Shown here: positions 11,885 to 23,459 of the stretch, in pieces
Numbering within the stretch: the stretch's first letter is position 1
How the letters are laid out: the number at the start of each line of letters is the position of its first letter
Origin: Agriotes lineatus
Lineage: Eukaryota > Arthropoda > Insecta > Coleoptera > Elateridae
Assembly: GCA_940337035.1 (NCBI GenBank)
Contig: CALNHX010003637.1
Coordinates: forward strand, 1-64,000
DNA length: 64,000 bases
Reading direction: 5' to 3'
Position numbers and translations under genes: made by a program
Notes under the pieces: generated by a model
Databases searched by the model: none
Told to the model about the DNA's origin: nothing
The model's input: the letters and a program-made list of their open reading frames with translations, nothing else

Positions 11885-12487
11885 GTGCTACTAAGAATGA
11901 CGGGGGCCTTCAGCACGACTCCGACGGAGGCCTTAACCTCGGCAACGGGGGTGCTGCCACTCCACCTGGAAATCAAGAAGAGAGCGGCCATGCACTGGCC
12001 CAGGAAGGTAGAACTAGAAAAAGTGCAAGAGATAATGCAAGCAGAAATAACAACAAAACGTCAGATCAAAGACGCCATAGAAGCAGAATGGCAAACGTCA
12101 TGGCAAAACTGCGAAAAGGGAAGGAGAATGAATGATTTCCTACCTGACGTTAGAAGAGCAGCGCTGATAAACCCAACGCAGGGGCTGATACACTTTCTCA
12201 CGGGACATGGTCCGTATCCGGAATATCTTTACAGATTCAATCTAAGAGAAAATAATGAATGTGAATGTGGGGAGGTAGGCACTCTTGAACATGTAGTGTT
12301 TCAATGCCAGCTTATGCACGCCATAGCATATAGGGAAAGAGAAGAGCTAAGAGGATACAACACGCGGGAAATTTTGGAAAATGAGAGACTCTTGCCATAC
12401 CTAAACAAACTTGCTGACAAAATATCGAAAGAGTGCCAACGAAAATACAATGAGCAAAGACTCAATGGAAACAACCATCAGCCGTAA
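11885..12487 (+). pseudogene. R1-like LINE C-terminal domain with zinc-knuckle-like motif
   Basis: An open frame of 200 residues continuing the LINE polyprotein after the break near 11772. It opens with LLRMTGAFSTTPTEAL, typical of the region after RT in R1/Jockey LINEs. Near residue 125-140 it has a C-x-C-x8-H-x4-C motif (CECGEVGTLEHVVFQC), like the C-terminal zinc-binding motif of R1-clade proteins. Its own frame is intact, but it is separated from RT by stops. Confidence 0.75.
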
Positions 12488-12504
12488 CTGCTTCAAAGAA
12501 CAAT

Positions 12505-12830
12505 CATGGAATGGGGTTGCAGAAGAAGGTAGTTCGCTGAGTTTCTTGACATTAAGTTCTCCGAGTCAAGAGATGAAGGGGCTGCTGAGATCTGCCTCCC
12601 AAGAAATGAGCAAAACTCAACATATAAGCCAACTAACTACTTGCCCACCGATGAAAAACAACAAAAATCCACAAATTAACATTCAACGACAAAGAAAAGA
12701 CATGGAATGGGGCTGCAGAGGAAGGGAGTTCCCTGAGTTTCTTGTTACTAAGTTCTCCGAGTCAAGAGATGAAGGGGCTACCGAAGTCTGCTCCCCAAGA
12801 AATGAGCACAACCTGTCCACAGACAAAACA
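12505..12830 (+). repeat. Two ~130-bp direct repeats in LINE 3' region
   Basis: Two copies begin at 12505 and 12701 (period about 196 bp), each starting CATGGAATGGGG and containing AAGTTCTCCGAGTCAAGAGA. They follow the stop of the C-terminal domain and look like a duplicated 3'-UTR module of the R1-like element. Confidence 0.75.
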
Positions 12831-13200
12831 ACAACAATTCCACAAATCCACGAGGTAACACTCAACGACAAGGAAATGACTAAACTGTCCAACATGGTCC
12901 AGGAACTACCGGATCAAGTAACAGTGAACAGTGAAAGTGAAAGAGACACTTAAAAGACAATTTTTAATAATAATATTAGGAAATAAGACTAGGCTTAAGG
13001 ATGGGATAGGATATAAGGAATAAAATAAAGCTGTTGGGCAAGGTCATGGATTACCGGACCTGCAAGCAGCTGACTATAAGAAAAATGAAAAAACTAAATA
13101 ATGTAATCTGAGAAAATAAAACTAGGCTTAAGAAGGGGTCAACAAACAACTGCAATTAGCAGAGTAAGAAAACGACCTAATCAGGAAACCCAAATGTAAG

Positions 13201-14373
13201 TTTAAAACTATAAAAATTATTTTCAGCGTGTTCTGTTTGGTGTAGGATTTTTTGTGATGTCGTGTAATGTTTTCATGTTTCATGCATGTTAGGTATTAAG
13301 ATCTTAGCTTGTAGCATGTTAGGTATAAGTAAAAATAATTGAACAATTATGGGAAAATATCAATAGAGACAAATTACGGCCTGAGTTAGATTTACAAGAA
13401 AGCAGGCTATTAAGAAATGAAAGATAAAAATGAAAAAAAAATGTCCATTCAGCTTGTTATTGGCCACCGTAACAAACAACAAGAAAGTTCAATGATCTAG
13501 TACAGTCAGGAAGAGACCCTCCTGATGACGGAAGTTAGAAATTGCTCAAGCTAAGGCGTACATTTTTTGCAATAGGTGTATATTTAACTTAGAATTCAAA
13601 CTATTTGGTTACACATTCAATGTCAATTGCATTTAGTTTTGTAATATTTCTGTCACATTGAACCAAAAAAATAAGTAATTATTTTCACTATATATTCTAC
13701 ACAAATCACATGAAAGGCTATTCATTTGCTTACAGAACATTATTCTATATTAACAGATTTGGCATTTTTATGTGCTCGAATATCAAAAATGAGCCAAAGC
13801 TAAATACAACAATAACAAAAGAACTAATAACTTAGTCATTAGTAAATTAGAATTTGACTTGAAAATGTTATGAATTTTTATATATCTGTTGTATGTTTTG
13901 TACTGTACGTTAAGTCTAAAATAAGTTTTAGTTATAATTTCATTGTACTTTCAATAAACTTGTTTAATGTATCTACGTCATTTTTTTAAAAATTAGTACG
14001 TCAATGGTACGTCAATTTGACGTATTCGATGATGACTAATAATTGACGTCATTTTGACGTCAGTGTGCCGCCTGGGAATGTGTCACACAACACCAGTAAC
14101 GATGCACTCACCTGACACCCCTACCCGTTCTAACCGAATTTGAGCTGAGAGGGAGCGCAGTCTTCAAGTAAATTCTTACTAGAGTATTGTAGGCAAATCA
14201 AGTGTGTTGAGAGTTTCGCGGCCCTGGACGACAATGGTTCGTTCAGGGTAGCATTCGTATCATTTAACGCTGCTTTATGCCGTCAGTTTCTGTTTACGGA
14301 GCAGAAAGTTGTTAGAAGTTGGATGAAGTAGCTTGGGCAGAAAGAAGCGTTTGCTAATTAATTACGCGAACCT
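13201..14373. other. Intergenic / possible LINE tail, no gene
   Basis: No supported reading frame. AATAAA-type signals occur near 13952 and a cluster of TGACGT/GACGTCA motifs at 13975-14065. The sequence ends at the ACCT target duplication of the LTR element (14370-14373). Confidence 0.35.
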
Positions 14374-14489
14374 TGAAACAATAAGAAAGCCGACCTGCGA
14401 TTAATTAATAAAATAAGCAATGGTAGTAAAAATCGCAGATCAACCCCCCTACCATTTATACACCACGGCAGCTCTGAAAAACTGTTTCT

Positions 14490-14570
14490 TACTCACCGCG
14501 ATGGCCGACTAGCTCAAATATCGGCGGCCTTAGATCGTAGGTTCAGATCATCAGCTATGTACCCTGGAAT
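14490..14570 (+). repeat. tRNA-like (SINE-type) segment inside LTR, copy 1
   Basis: A box-A-like TGGCCGACTAGC (14502-14513) and a box-B-like GGTTCAGATC (14540-14549) at tRNA-like spacing, followed by ACCCTGGAATG. It is not a functional tRNA (no acceptor stem pairing). The same segment is in the other LTR, so it was captured before the last transposition. Confidence 0.5.
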
Positions 14571-15076
14571 GTCTTCAAAAAAGGAAAGGAAAATGGAAAT
14601 GGGCGCCAGAAATCAAAAGATTTCAAATAACAAGAAGAAAAATAAACTACAAGTGACTAGCGTTTAATTAATAATCAATAGAAAGTTTTGAAGTGTCCGT
14701 AGTAAATAATCAGAATAATTATAATGTATAATAACAAAATTGTGTATCTTAACTGAAGGTTGCGACACGCATAAAATTAAGAACCCCTTTCGGGTTAGTT
14801 TAATAATTTACCAAAAACATTCGTGGGATAAGCTTATCACAGTCATCTAATAAAACCTTCTGTTAGGCTATTGAAAATAAATAGCGTGACTGTACCTTTT
14901 ACATAGGGTCGAAACACACATCAAAAATAGCAAAATTTATAACTGTGCATAATTAACTATAAGCATGAAAATTTAATGTAAAAAGCAAGAGCATGTATCA
15001 AATTGAACATTACATTTTAATAATTGCAAAACGTATGAATTTAAGTTTTAAATATTGACGGGTTTAAAATGTATAA

Positions 15077-15340
15077 ATGGAGAAACCAGTTATCAAAAAC
15101 ACGATAAATCTCGAAACAGCACAACTAACCTCGCAAAATAAGCTGGACGTGAACGGCTACAACCCTTGTTGGAATCGCCAAGGATGCGCAGAAAATTGCT
15201 GCAGAAGCATCCCCAAAAAGGCAGCAAAAGCATCTTCAAAAGGCCGCAAAACGCCGAACCCAGCAGGTGTCGAAAGTGCGATAAGGCTTGGCCTCCGAGA
15301 TAAACTCGTTGTTGAAACGGAACTGGTAATTAAGAGCTAA
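15077..15340 (+). other. 87-residue open frame in LTR, identical in both LTRs
   Basis: An ATG-started frame of 87 residues, repeated unchanged at 18773-19036. It is Lys/Ser-rich with two adjacent Cys pairs (CWNRQGCAENCC) and matches no family I know. It is antisense to the retroelement. Its identity in both copies reflects the youth of the LTRs, not proven selection. I list it because it is the longest frame of the element; it is probably not a gene. Confidence 0.2.
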
Positions 15341-15757
15341 CAAAAAATGTAATTACTATGGGGATAATAAGACAGAAAAGCGCAATCGTACCTGATAATA
15401 ATCAGCCCTTAGAAAACACATTGCTCATTGAAATTGGTTGAGCGCACGTAATTTAATATAATTAACATAAAATCTCGGCCGCGCGAAATGCGCTGCCCGA
15501 GGTGAAAAGAATGAGTGCCTCGGACGAAAATTTCGTTTCCTCGAGGAAGGCTCGCACTCTGATAAGAGATAGCGCGGAGGTCGAGAGGGCATTGCGCAAA
15601 CGATAAGAACTTGATGCAGGTACAAAATGCGTTGGTTTGGAAAATTTACGAATTCGAAATGCAAAAGGATTTATAATTCAACTAAAAATATACAGGTTAA
15701 GCCTGAAATAATTGGATAAATGGCGAAACAATTAGGCAAAGCCAAAAAATTGTTTCA

Positions 15758-15766
15758 CTCCCCACG
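15758..15766 (-). promoter_or_regulatory. Candidate polypurine tract
   Basis: Minus-strand GTGGGGAG directly abuts the TG of the 3' LTR. It is short, but it is the right kind of sequence in the right place. Confidence 0.45.
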
Positions 15767-16659
15767 GCCAAAAGAAATAAAAAGGTTTAAATATGAAAAC
15801 ATTAAAAAAATGTAGGAAACCAAAGAATTCGAGAATGAGATCGATGATGCCAACACCAAAAGCGAAACGCTATCGAAAAAATCCTCTTTCGAGAAGATAA
15901 GCCAAGGGAAACAACCTTTATAAATCGGCTTAAAAATAACAGGGGCACCACATAGGACACCGCCAAAAAATAGACGTTCTGTCTAAATCGGACAGAAGCC
16001 TAAAAAACTGCTAAACAGCAAAAACGACTGCATCACATAGGACACAATCCACCAAAACTACAAACATCCGTAACAACAAACATCCGAAAATCTCGAACCG
16101 CATCATCAACACTCACTCTAAATCTAAGATAACCCAACATCAAAAAGTATGAGAGTAAAAAAATTATCTTAAAAAATGAAACACAGTAAGTACTGCGAAA
16201 AAAGATTCGGGTGAAAACCCAGGATAACATCCTAAAAACCATAACCGCCCCGAATTTAGGTAGAGACCCCAGAAGCCGGAGGGAACAACCGCAACACCAC
16301 CAAACCCCGCTCGGGCATTCAGCCAGTCGTCGCAGCTAGATGGAAAAGGCGCGCCGATGACGGACTGAATGTGGCTCCCTCACTGAGTCGGATGGCAACA
16401 CAATCGCTCGCCCCAACCCCCAGAAATCTCCACAAGGCCGAAAAAACCAACCCAAATAACAATAAAATGAAAAAACCCGAAACAAGTATAAAATCAAATA
16501 AAAAACAACATAGCTAACAAGCCATGAACAACGATTTGAAAAACAAATCGGTCAAGGTACTAAGCGAACACAAGCACGGATGGGGAAAGCACTCTAAAAA
16601 ATATCCCAAAATATGGAAAGAAACGAGCCCAACTGCTAGCGTTGCTTAGAGAGAGAACA

Positions 16660-16806
16660 AGATGACGTTGCTCCTCAACAGTGACCTTCCCTGCATGCCC
16701 AACCTACCACCCTATACGTTACAAAAGGGAAGAACTAGATGGTGACGTTCCCAAACAGTGACCTTCCCTGCATGCCCAACCTACCACCCTATACGTTACA
16801 AAAAGC
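16660..16806. repeat. 77-bp tandem repeat in LTR-element interior
   Basis: Two units with a shared CAGTGACCTTCCCTGCATGC core beginning at 16679 and 16756. The rest of the interior (15767-18042) has no long frame; a second loosely repeated motif (CACCACATAGGACAC, CACCACATCGGACAC) occurs near 15948 and 17362. Confidence 0.6.
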
Positions 16807-18042
16807 ACAAAAAAACAAGTTTTTAAAAGAACACTGTAGGTGTTTCCACGGTCACAATATCCTATAATACCATAGTCCAAATCCAAATAAGCGAAGCGCT
16901 TTTGAAAAAAAAATCCTCAAATGAGACGGAAGTAATGGTAAGTAAAAAGGAAAGTGAAAAGCACTAGAATGCAAAATCCATAGGGAACATACCCTACAGC
17001 AACTTTTAAAAACAGAAGAGAAAACGGGACATAAGGAAAAGAGAAAAGGAAAGAAGAGGAAAATGAACCAAAAAACCAGAGTTCGGAAAAACTCACGCTG
17101 CCACACCCACTCATCCAAGCTTCGACTGGCTAGGTCTACCATTCCATTCCGTGACCCGGGTTTACGGAGACATAGACACGCTTAAAGACGAGGAAACACA
17201 AGGAAAGCAAACCGCCTTCAATCGCAAGGAAAATCCGCACGCAAACAGATGCATAAAAAAACGCAAAAAAATTGCATAAAACAATTCGTAACAAGATGCA
17301 ATAGCGCATCAAAATCGACGCAAAAAATATCCCCTGTCACGTCTGACAGAAGAAAAACCTGCACCACATCGGACACAGAAAAAAATATAGACACCCTGTT
17401 TACACCGAACAGGGGCCTAAAACAAGGACTGCCTCACATCGGACGCAGCCAATAAGCACAAAAATCGCATCCAAAAGAAATGCATAATAACGCATTCAAA
17501 AAAATGCATAATAAATAGCCAGAAAAAACAACCCGGAAACAACCCGTCGAGACCCTGAGTAAACACAAGTACGGTGAGGCAAGTAAATAAAAATCACAAA
17601 AATAGAGTAAACTACACCAAACCGCACAAGTAATTCACGCAGGCCCTCGACCCACCAATACGCAACCAAAGGAAGGATAAGGAAAAACCAAACATACCAC
17701 ACTACCAAAGCACACACGCAACCAATCAAAGAAACCATTCAGAAACGTCATTCACCAAAGCATACTCTTTCAACAAAGTCCATCACACTACCCATAAACA
17801 TACCGCTAAACCAATCATTCGTCAGGAAAGATGAGGGAAGAAAAGTCAATAAACAACCGAACGAAAGGATACGTAAAGAAAGGAAAAGAAAAGAAAGTCA
17901 AATATAAATACGTGCACTACAACAAGATGTGAAAATTACAAAATGGCATATGAAGTAAAAATTTAAAGAGTACAAAATTAAATATTGATAAATAAAGACA
18001 TCCAGGTAAACACAGCTGATGTAACTACCAAAATCGAGAGCC

Positions 18043-18060
18043 CCATAGCGTTGGTCGCCA
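18043..18060 (-). promoter_or_regulatory. Predicted tRNA primer-binding site
   Basis: Minus-strand TGGCGACCAACGC begins one base inside the 5' LTR. It ends in the TGG expected from a tRNA CCA tail and resembles the tRNA-Lys-type sites of many retroelements, with changes. The exact tRNA is inference. Confidence 0.6.
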
Positions 18061-18061
18061 G

Positions 18062-19453
18062 TGAAACAATAAGAAAGCCGACCTGCGATTAATTAATAAA
18101 ATAAGCAATGGTAGTAAAAATCGCAGATCAACCCCCCTACCATTTATACACCACGGCAGCTCTGAAAAACTGTTTCTTACTCACCGCGATGGCCGACTAG
18201 CTCAAATATCGGCGGCCTTAGATCGTAGGTTCAGATCATCAGCATTCCAGGGTACATACCTGGAATGTCTTCAAAAAAGGAAAGGAAAATGGAAATGGGC
18301 GCCAGAAATCAAAAGATTTCAAATAACAAGAAGAAAAATAAACTACAAGTGACTAGCGTTTAATTAATAATCAATAGAAAGTTTTGAAGTGTCCGTAGTA
18401 AATAATCAGAATAATTATAATGTATAATAACAAAATTGTGTATCTTAACTGAAGGTTGCGACACGCATAAAATTAAGAACCCCTTTCGGGTTAGTTTAAT
18501 AATTTACCAAAAACATTCGTGGAATAAGCTTATCACAGTCATCTAATAAAACCTTCTGTTAGGCTATTGAAAATAAATAGCGTGACTGTACCTTTTACAT
18601 AGGGTCGAAACACACATCAAAAATAGCAAAATTTATAACTGTGCATAATTAACTATAAGCATGAAAATTTAATGTAAAAAGCAAGAGCATGTATCAAATT
18701 GAACATTACATTTTAATAATTGCAAAACGTATGAATTTAAGTTTTAAATATTGACGGGTTTAAAATGTATAAATGGAGAAACCAGTTATCAAAAACACGA
18801 TAAATCTCGAAACAGCACAACTAACCTCGCAAAATAAGCTGGACGTGAACGGCTACAACCCTTGTTGGAATCGCCAAGGATGCGCAGAAAATTGCTGCAG
18901 AAGCATCCCCAAAAAGGCAGCAAAAGCATCTTCAAAAGGCCGCAAAACGCCGAACCCAGCAGGTGTCGAAAGTGCGATAAGGCTTGGCCTCCGAGATAAA
19001 CTCGTTGTTGAAACGGAACTGGTAATTAAGAGCTAACAAAAAATGTAATTACTATGGGGATAATAAGACAGAAAAGCGCAATCGTACCTGATAATAATCA
19101 GCCCTTAGAAAACACATTGCTCATTGAAATCGGTTGAGCGCACGTAATTTAATATAATTAACATAAAATCTCGGCCGCGCGAAATGCGCTGCCCGAGGTG
19201 AAAAGAATGAGTGCCTCGGACGAAAATTTCGTTTCCTCGAGGAAGGCTCGCACTCTGATAAGAGATAGCGCGGAGGTCGAGAGGGCATTGCGCAAACGAT
19301 AAGAACTTGATGCAGGTACAAAATGCGTTGGTTTGGAAAATTTACGAATTCGAAATGCAAAAGGATTTATAATTCAACTAAAAATATACAGGTTAAGCCT
19401 GAAATAATTGGATAAATGGCGAAACAATTAGGCAAAGCCAAAAAATTGTTTCA
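18062..19453 (-). repeat. 5' LTR (right on the map)
   Basis: 1392 bp, same TG...CA ends as its partner. The adjacent primer-binding site on the minus strand (18060-18043) marks it as the 5' LTR. Confidence 0.85.
18179..18266 (+). repeat. tRNA-like (SINE-type) segment inside LTR, copy 2
   Basis: Same boxes as in the partner LTR (box A 18190-18201, box B 18228-18237). After CAGC this copy reads ATTCCAGGGTACATA, the reverse complement of TATGTACCCTGGAAT found at the same point in the other LTR. It then continues CCTGGAATG, so a small inversion or hairpin-mediated change separates the two LTRs. Confidence 0.5.
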
Positions 19454-19457
19454 ACCT

Positions 19458-21459
19458 TTCCGCACCGGGGTGATAATCATAGTTTACGTTGTATACTATT
19501 GTAGCAGTGTGTTCCATACCGGTGGCAGCAGGCTGCGCGCAACCCGCCCGTAGGTTCAGTGCTGTCATGGAGGAATGCCTCCCATTTGATCTATTGGGCT
19601 GCATTATATTCAACACGCTTCTCCTTGCCCATTTTTGTCTCTTTTACAACATTTACCCTGTATCTGTTGGGCCCCATTTTCGTCAAGGGTAAAGTTTGAG
19701 TTATGTGCAAATTATTGCTTTTATCTATTCGATAGTTAAAGCAAATGTAGACAAAATGTGTCATGCATGCTATACGAAAATTATTTGAAAAGATATTTGA
19801 AGTTGTATCTGATAATAGTGATAATATTTGAGTAATTAGTGTCTAGTTTTTAGAATGAGTGCATTAAATTTTTGTAGAAAATTGGTGAGCTTTTTTTATA
19901 TGTTCGGCACAATTAAAATGGTCATTTTTACTTTCATTGTCTACAAGACGAACAAAGTAAGTATTCAAATCGTGAAAAAAACCTTCCCAGATTTCTTTGT
20001 CTTCACGTTGCAGGGTTTTTAGATGACGAAAAAGATGCTTCAGAAATTCCATCTGCCTATCTGTCCGTGTGTTGGCGATATAGCTCAAAAACTATTTATT
20101 GGGGAAACATGGTTACTGAATGTACCGCAACAGCTTTCCTAGGACATATGGAAGACATCCCCCGCCTAACCCCAGAAGCAATGGAATGGCTCAATTCAAA
20201 CGTGAGCAAACTGAACTTTTAGAGATAATCTTTATAAATAATTTATTTTCATACGAATAATCATATTATTATGGATGAGACGGTTGGGATATTGTGTTGT
20301 AATATCTATTAATTGATAATACTTGTTGGCTATGATTTCATTTACCCAGCACTTGCTGGTGTTGTATTTAATTTAAATTTAACTAATGAATATATCTCAT
20401 GGGTTGGGTTGCTACATCGTGCCAATTTATTTTAATGTGTCAAATGATTAGCTAATATAATAGATTTTACATAAGTTGTTCTGATTTTTATTGAATGCGA
20501 TCGTGTCTACGCTGTTTATTTAACTAATGAGGTAACCTAGTACGAATTTTTTTGAAATTATGGGAAAAGATATTCTCTCAATATCAAATTATGGTGACGT
20601 AACCTCACATTTAAAATCTACACACAAATCAGAGTAGGCTCATTTTAAACAATTACGTCTGCTACAACGTATCGAAGAGTTGCCTAGGTGATATAACGTA
20701 AGTAAACAGCGCCACTAAAGCAAAACACGCACAAAAGGGCGCTACCGAAAACTCACCAGTTCAATTAAAAAAAAAACCTGCGTCTAACCTTGATATTCAG
20801 AATAAAATTATTTCATTTGTAGAAAAACTCTTGTCAGCTAATTGTTTACATTAAATACAATAAAACCATGAATATTGTAAAAATATATTTCGACTTAAAA
20901 AGTCTTCTTCAGTTTACATCTTTTTAAAATTTCTGTAAGTTAAAATACACTATGAGATTGTTAAGAGCACTATACACCAGAAGTGGCGAGATTTTGCAAG
21001 TAGTTAGCAAACGACATTAAAAAATATCAGATTTTTTTTTATTGGTATTTACAAATTGTAATCTATCATGGAAAGTAGTTTTTCGATTTTTTTTCTGCAA
21101 AATAATTAATAAATTATGCTTTAAAATTGTGAAGTATACAAATTTTGGACTTTGCATGATGCACTGTTTTATTTTAGTAATTTTAGATAAGAAGAAGCTT
21201 AATTAACATTATTACATTAATAACTAGATATAAAATTAAATTATTTATTTAAACCACCACGGTGTGGCGCCCCCTAACGTAGGTAACTGAACAAATCAGC
21301 ATGACGCCACATACGGCAACACTGCAGTCGCGCAGATGTGCTCAGAGTTATTGTTTTGTGGTGCTCAGGCGATCAGGCGTGTTGGTTAGAATATTCGTTG
21401 TGTTTTCGTCGGTGTCAGCGTGGAAGTTTCATTGCAACAGTTGAACAATTGTAGACAAC
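19458..21459. other. Intergenic, no confident gene
   Basis: Contains two unexplained frames: 19864-20088 (minus, 74 residues, acidic/basic mix) and a short frame of about 40 residues ending at 20222 (plus) with a TAFLGHMEDIPRLTPEAMEW block that looks coding in composition. Neither is recognised. Sequence upstream of 21460 could hold the promoter of the MULE-YqaJ locus, but no motif decides this. Confidence 0.3.
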
Positions 21460-21705
21460 ATGGGACGTGTACAAAGCCGACAAACGCAGTTTGGAAGAAA
21501 AGTTCTTCATTTATCTAACAGGCGAAGAAGTAGGCGGAGAGCGCAGAAAGCAAAGCAAAAAATGTAAAAAGTTAAAACCTATTGTAATACACTTAATTAA
21601 AAGACCTGGACGTTTTTTTAGTAGTAGCAGTAGAGCATGGGGCTGTCTTGAACAACCTGCAATAAATAGCAAAAGCCCTATCAGTTCTGCTTCTGAAGAC
21701 ATTTG
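21460..21705 (+). pseudogene. Possible 5' exon of the MULE-YqaJ gene
   Basis: An ATG at 21460 opens a short, very basic frame (MGRVQSRQTQFGRK...). An overlapping frame (21467-21718) runs into the MITE at 21706. On the far side of the MITE the sequence reads IVTPMTEEIVTPMASL, and another exon-like stretch lies at 22720-22815. Arg-rich N-termini of this kind are usual for the arthropod MULE transposases whose core starts at 25065. I infer, without proof, that these are its broken N-terminal exons. Confidence 0.3.
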
Positions 21706-22601
21706 GTGGTATGAATAAAAACGAAGTAGATGCTAATGCTACAATTTTAAGGATCTACTTCGAAGTATCTGCTCTATCATGAAGCATCTGGTCAGTTCCG
21801 GTAGTATTTGCTTAACGTCGAAGTATTTACTACACTACTTGTAGTATCTATTTTTATTCCGTAGTATTTGCTTTAAAATGTGTAGCATCGTCTCACGTTG
21901 ACTTCCCAACATCAACTCCAACGCTTAGCTGAAATCCAGGGTCCACTTAAACAACGATATTCAAATTAGTTATTTCATTTCAAGTAATTTATTATATTTT
22001 TGGTATACTTTGCTTTATTTTTCCTATTTAATTTAATTTATATTTAACATACCTAAGCTTCTTAAAAACACTTCCATTTGCTGAATGTGTGTAAGCGCAC
22101 AGCCTCTAGTTTCGTTTACTTCTGTCAGAAATGTAATAGCTAGGTAAGATACGTTTTCCCTGTTGAACCTAAAAGAAAAAGGGATTTAAAAAATTATTGA
22201 AGTTATACCTTATGTTAAGTTACCGGAATATTTTATGATATAAAATATCATCATTGTAGCGTCGTCTTGCATTATATATTTTTCTCCTGCATATTCCATC
22301 CATTTTCAAACAAAAGTTACCGTAGCAATCTCAGTGAAGCTGCTATTATACCAACTTCGCTAACGTCAAGCAAATACTAAATTTCTTCTTGAAATCGAAG
22401 TATCTGCTGGAAGAAGTCGTTACTTCAAATTGTAGTAAATACTTGAGTATTTTAACGAAAGTGCTACTTGGTGTAGTAGGTTCCGGAAAAATTAAAAGTA
22501 TCTACTTTGAAATTAGTTTCTTATTAGTTTTGAAGTATATACTTTGTAGAAAATACTAATACTTCTAGTATTAGCATGTACTTCGTTTTTATTCATACCA
22601 C
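21706..22601. mobile_element. MITE with ~35-bp TIRs and subterminal repeats
   Basis: An 896-bp element with terminal inverted repeats starting GTGGTATGAATAAAAACGAA, no gene, and many subterminal copies of an (A)AGTAT(C/T)T(A/G)CT-type motif in both flanks. A target duplication is not clear (left flank ACATTTG, right flank TCATTGT), so the superfamily is unknown. It interrupts the putative 5' part of the MULE-YqaJ locus. Confidence 0.7.
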
Positions 22602-23459
22602 TCATTGTTACACCAATGACTGAAGAAATTGTTACACCAATGGCCTCATTGTCGCAATGCTAAATAAAGTGTTTTGTAATAATCGCAAATTAGTACTAAT
22701 TCAACTATTAATTTTTAGTGATTTCTATAATGAGTCTCCAATTGAAATTATTACAGAAGGTACTTCTGTTCCTAAATCCATTGTTAGTCCAACGTCGTCG
22801 TTAATCCGAAAGTAAATAAACGTTTCGTAATAATCAGTACATTGCCTATATACACCCTATTTTTTTTTTATTTGTGTAACGACTGTCCGACTGAAATTTT
22901 TCCAGAAGGGAGGTAGTCCAGTCAGTAGGGGTTTTTGCCTTACGAAAAATGGAGTATGAACGGTTTTTATATATGTTGTTCAGGTCGGGATCCTGATGAA
23001 AAATCCAAGTTTTCGACCTTGGAGGGGCGCCGCGCGAACAGCCATCTTGGATTAAAGGTGCTAAAAACTGGATTTTTTCAGATGACTCCGCAACGGTTAA
23101 TCCTACGCCAAAAAAGTTGAATTCAAAGTTAAAGAAGACAAGATTCTTGACATTTTTTGTATATAACTATTTTTTGTAAGTGTAATATGAAAGGCGTTAC
23201 CGCAGTGGAAAGATGAACATTTCTCTAAAAAAATAGTGTAATTTCTCATTTTTTAAAATTTCTTTTGTATTATTTCTGGCTATTCGTTATGTAGTTATAA
23301 TAATTTGATAAACGTATAGTAAACTCATTTCCACACCACCATGAGGTAGAGTTAATGGCGCTTTTTTTATTGTGGTATCCCCAGTAGTCCTAATCCACAG
23401 ATGCTCCAGTTTAGTGATGTTTCATGTTCGCGATTATATTATTTAGTTTATTTTTATTT

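Larger units (their letters stand above)
11181..13200 (+). mobile_element. R1-like LINE, 5'-truncated
   Basis: Starts abruptly inside the RT domain and runs through the RT C-terminal half, the C-terminal domain with a zinc-knuckle-like motif and a repetitive 3' region. Everything 5' of mid-RT (ORF1, endonuclease) is absent, the usual outcome of incomplete target-primed reverse transcription. The 3' end is uncertain. The AGACTAGGCTTAAG-type repeat (12985 and 13122) lies within the 3' part, and no clear poly(A) marks the terminus. Confidence 0.7.
14374..15757 (-). repeat. 3' LTR (left on the map)
   Basis: 1384 bp, TG...CA ends with an 8-bp inverted repeat. Compared with the other LTR it has only a handful of base changes (for example at 14834 and 15436) and an 8-bp length difference near 14555. 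Confidence 0.85.
14374..19453 (-). mobile_element. Non-autonomous LTR retrotransposon (LARD-like), recent
   Basis: Two nearly identical LTRs (14374-15757 and 18062-19453) flank a 2.3-kb internal region with no gag or pol. The element starts TGAAACAA, ends TTGTTTCA and is flanked by ACCT on both sides (14370-14373, 19454-19457), a 4-bp target duplication. On the minus strand the base after the LTR at 18061 is followed by TGGCGACCAACGC, a plausible tRNA primer-binding site. A short purine tract GTGGGGAG precedes the other LTR at 15758-15765. Both place the element on the minus strand. The LTRs differ by only a few substitutions plus one small rearrangement, so insertion is recent and proteins must have come from another element. 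Confidence 0.85.

Noticed and set aside
16852..17738. Minus-strand frames of 65-96 residues in the LTR-element interior
   Set aside because: Orientation is right for gag, but composition is random-like and no motif is present; treated as non-coding.
14374..19453. Plus-strand orientation of the LTR element
   Set aside because: No primer site follows the left LTR on plus, whereas TGGCGACC follows the right LTR on minus and a purine tract precedes the left LTR on minus.
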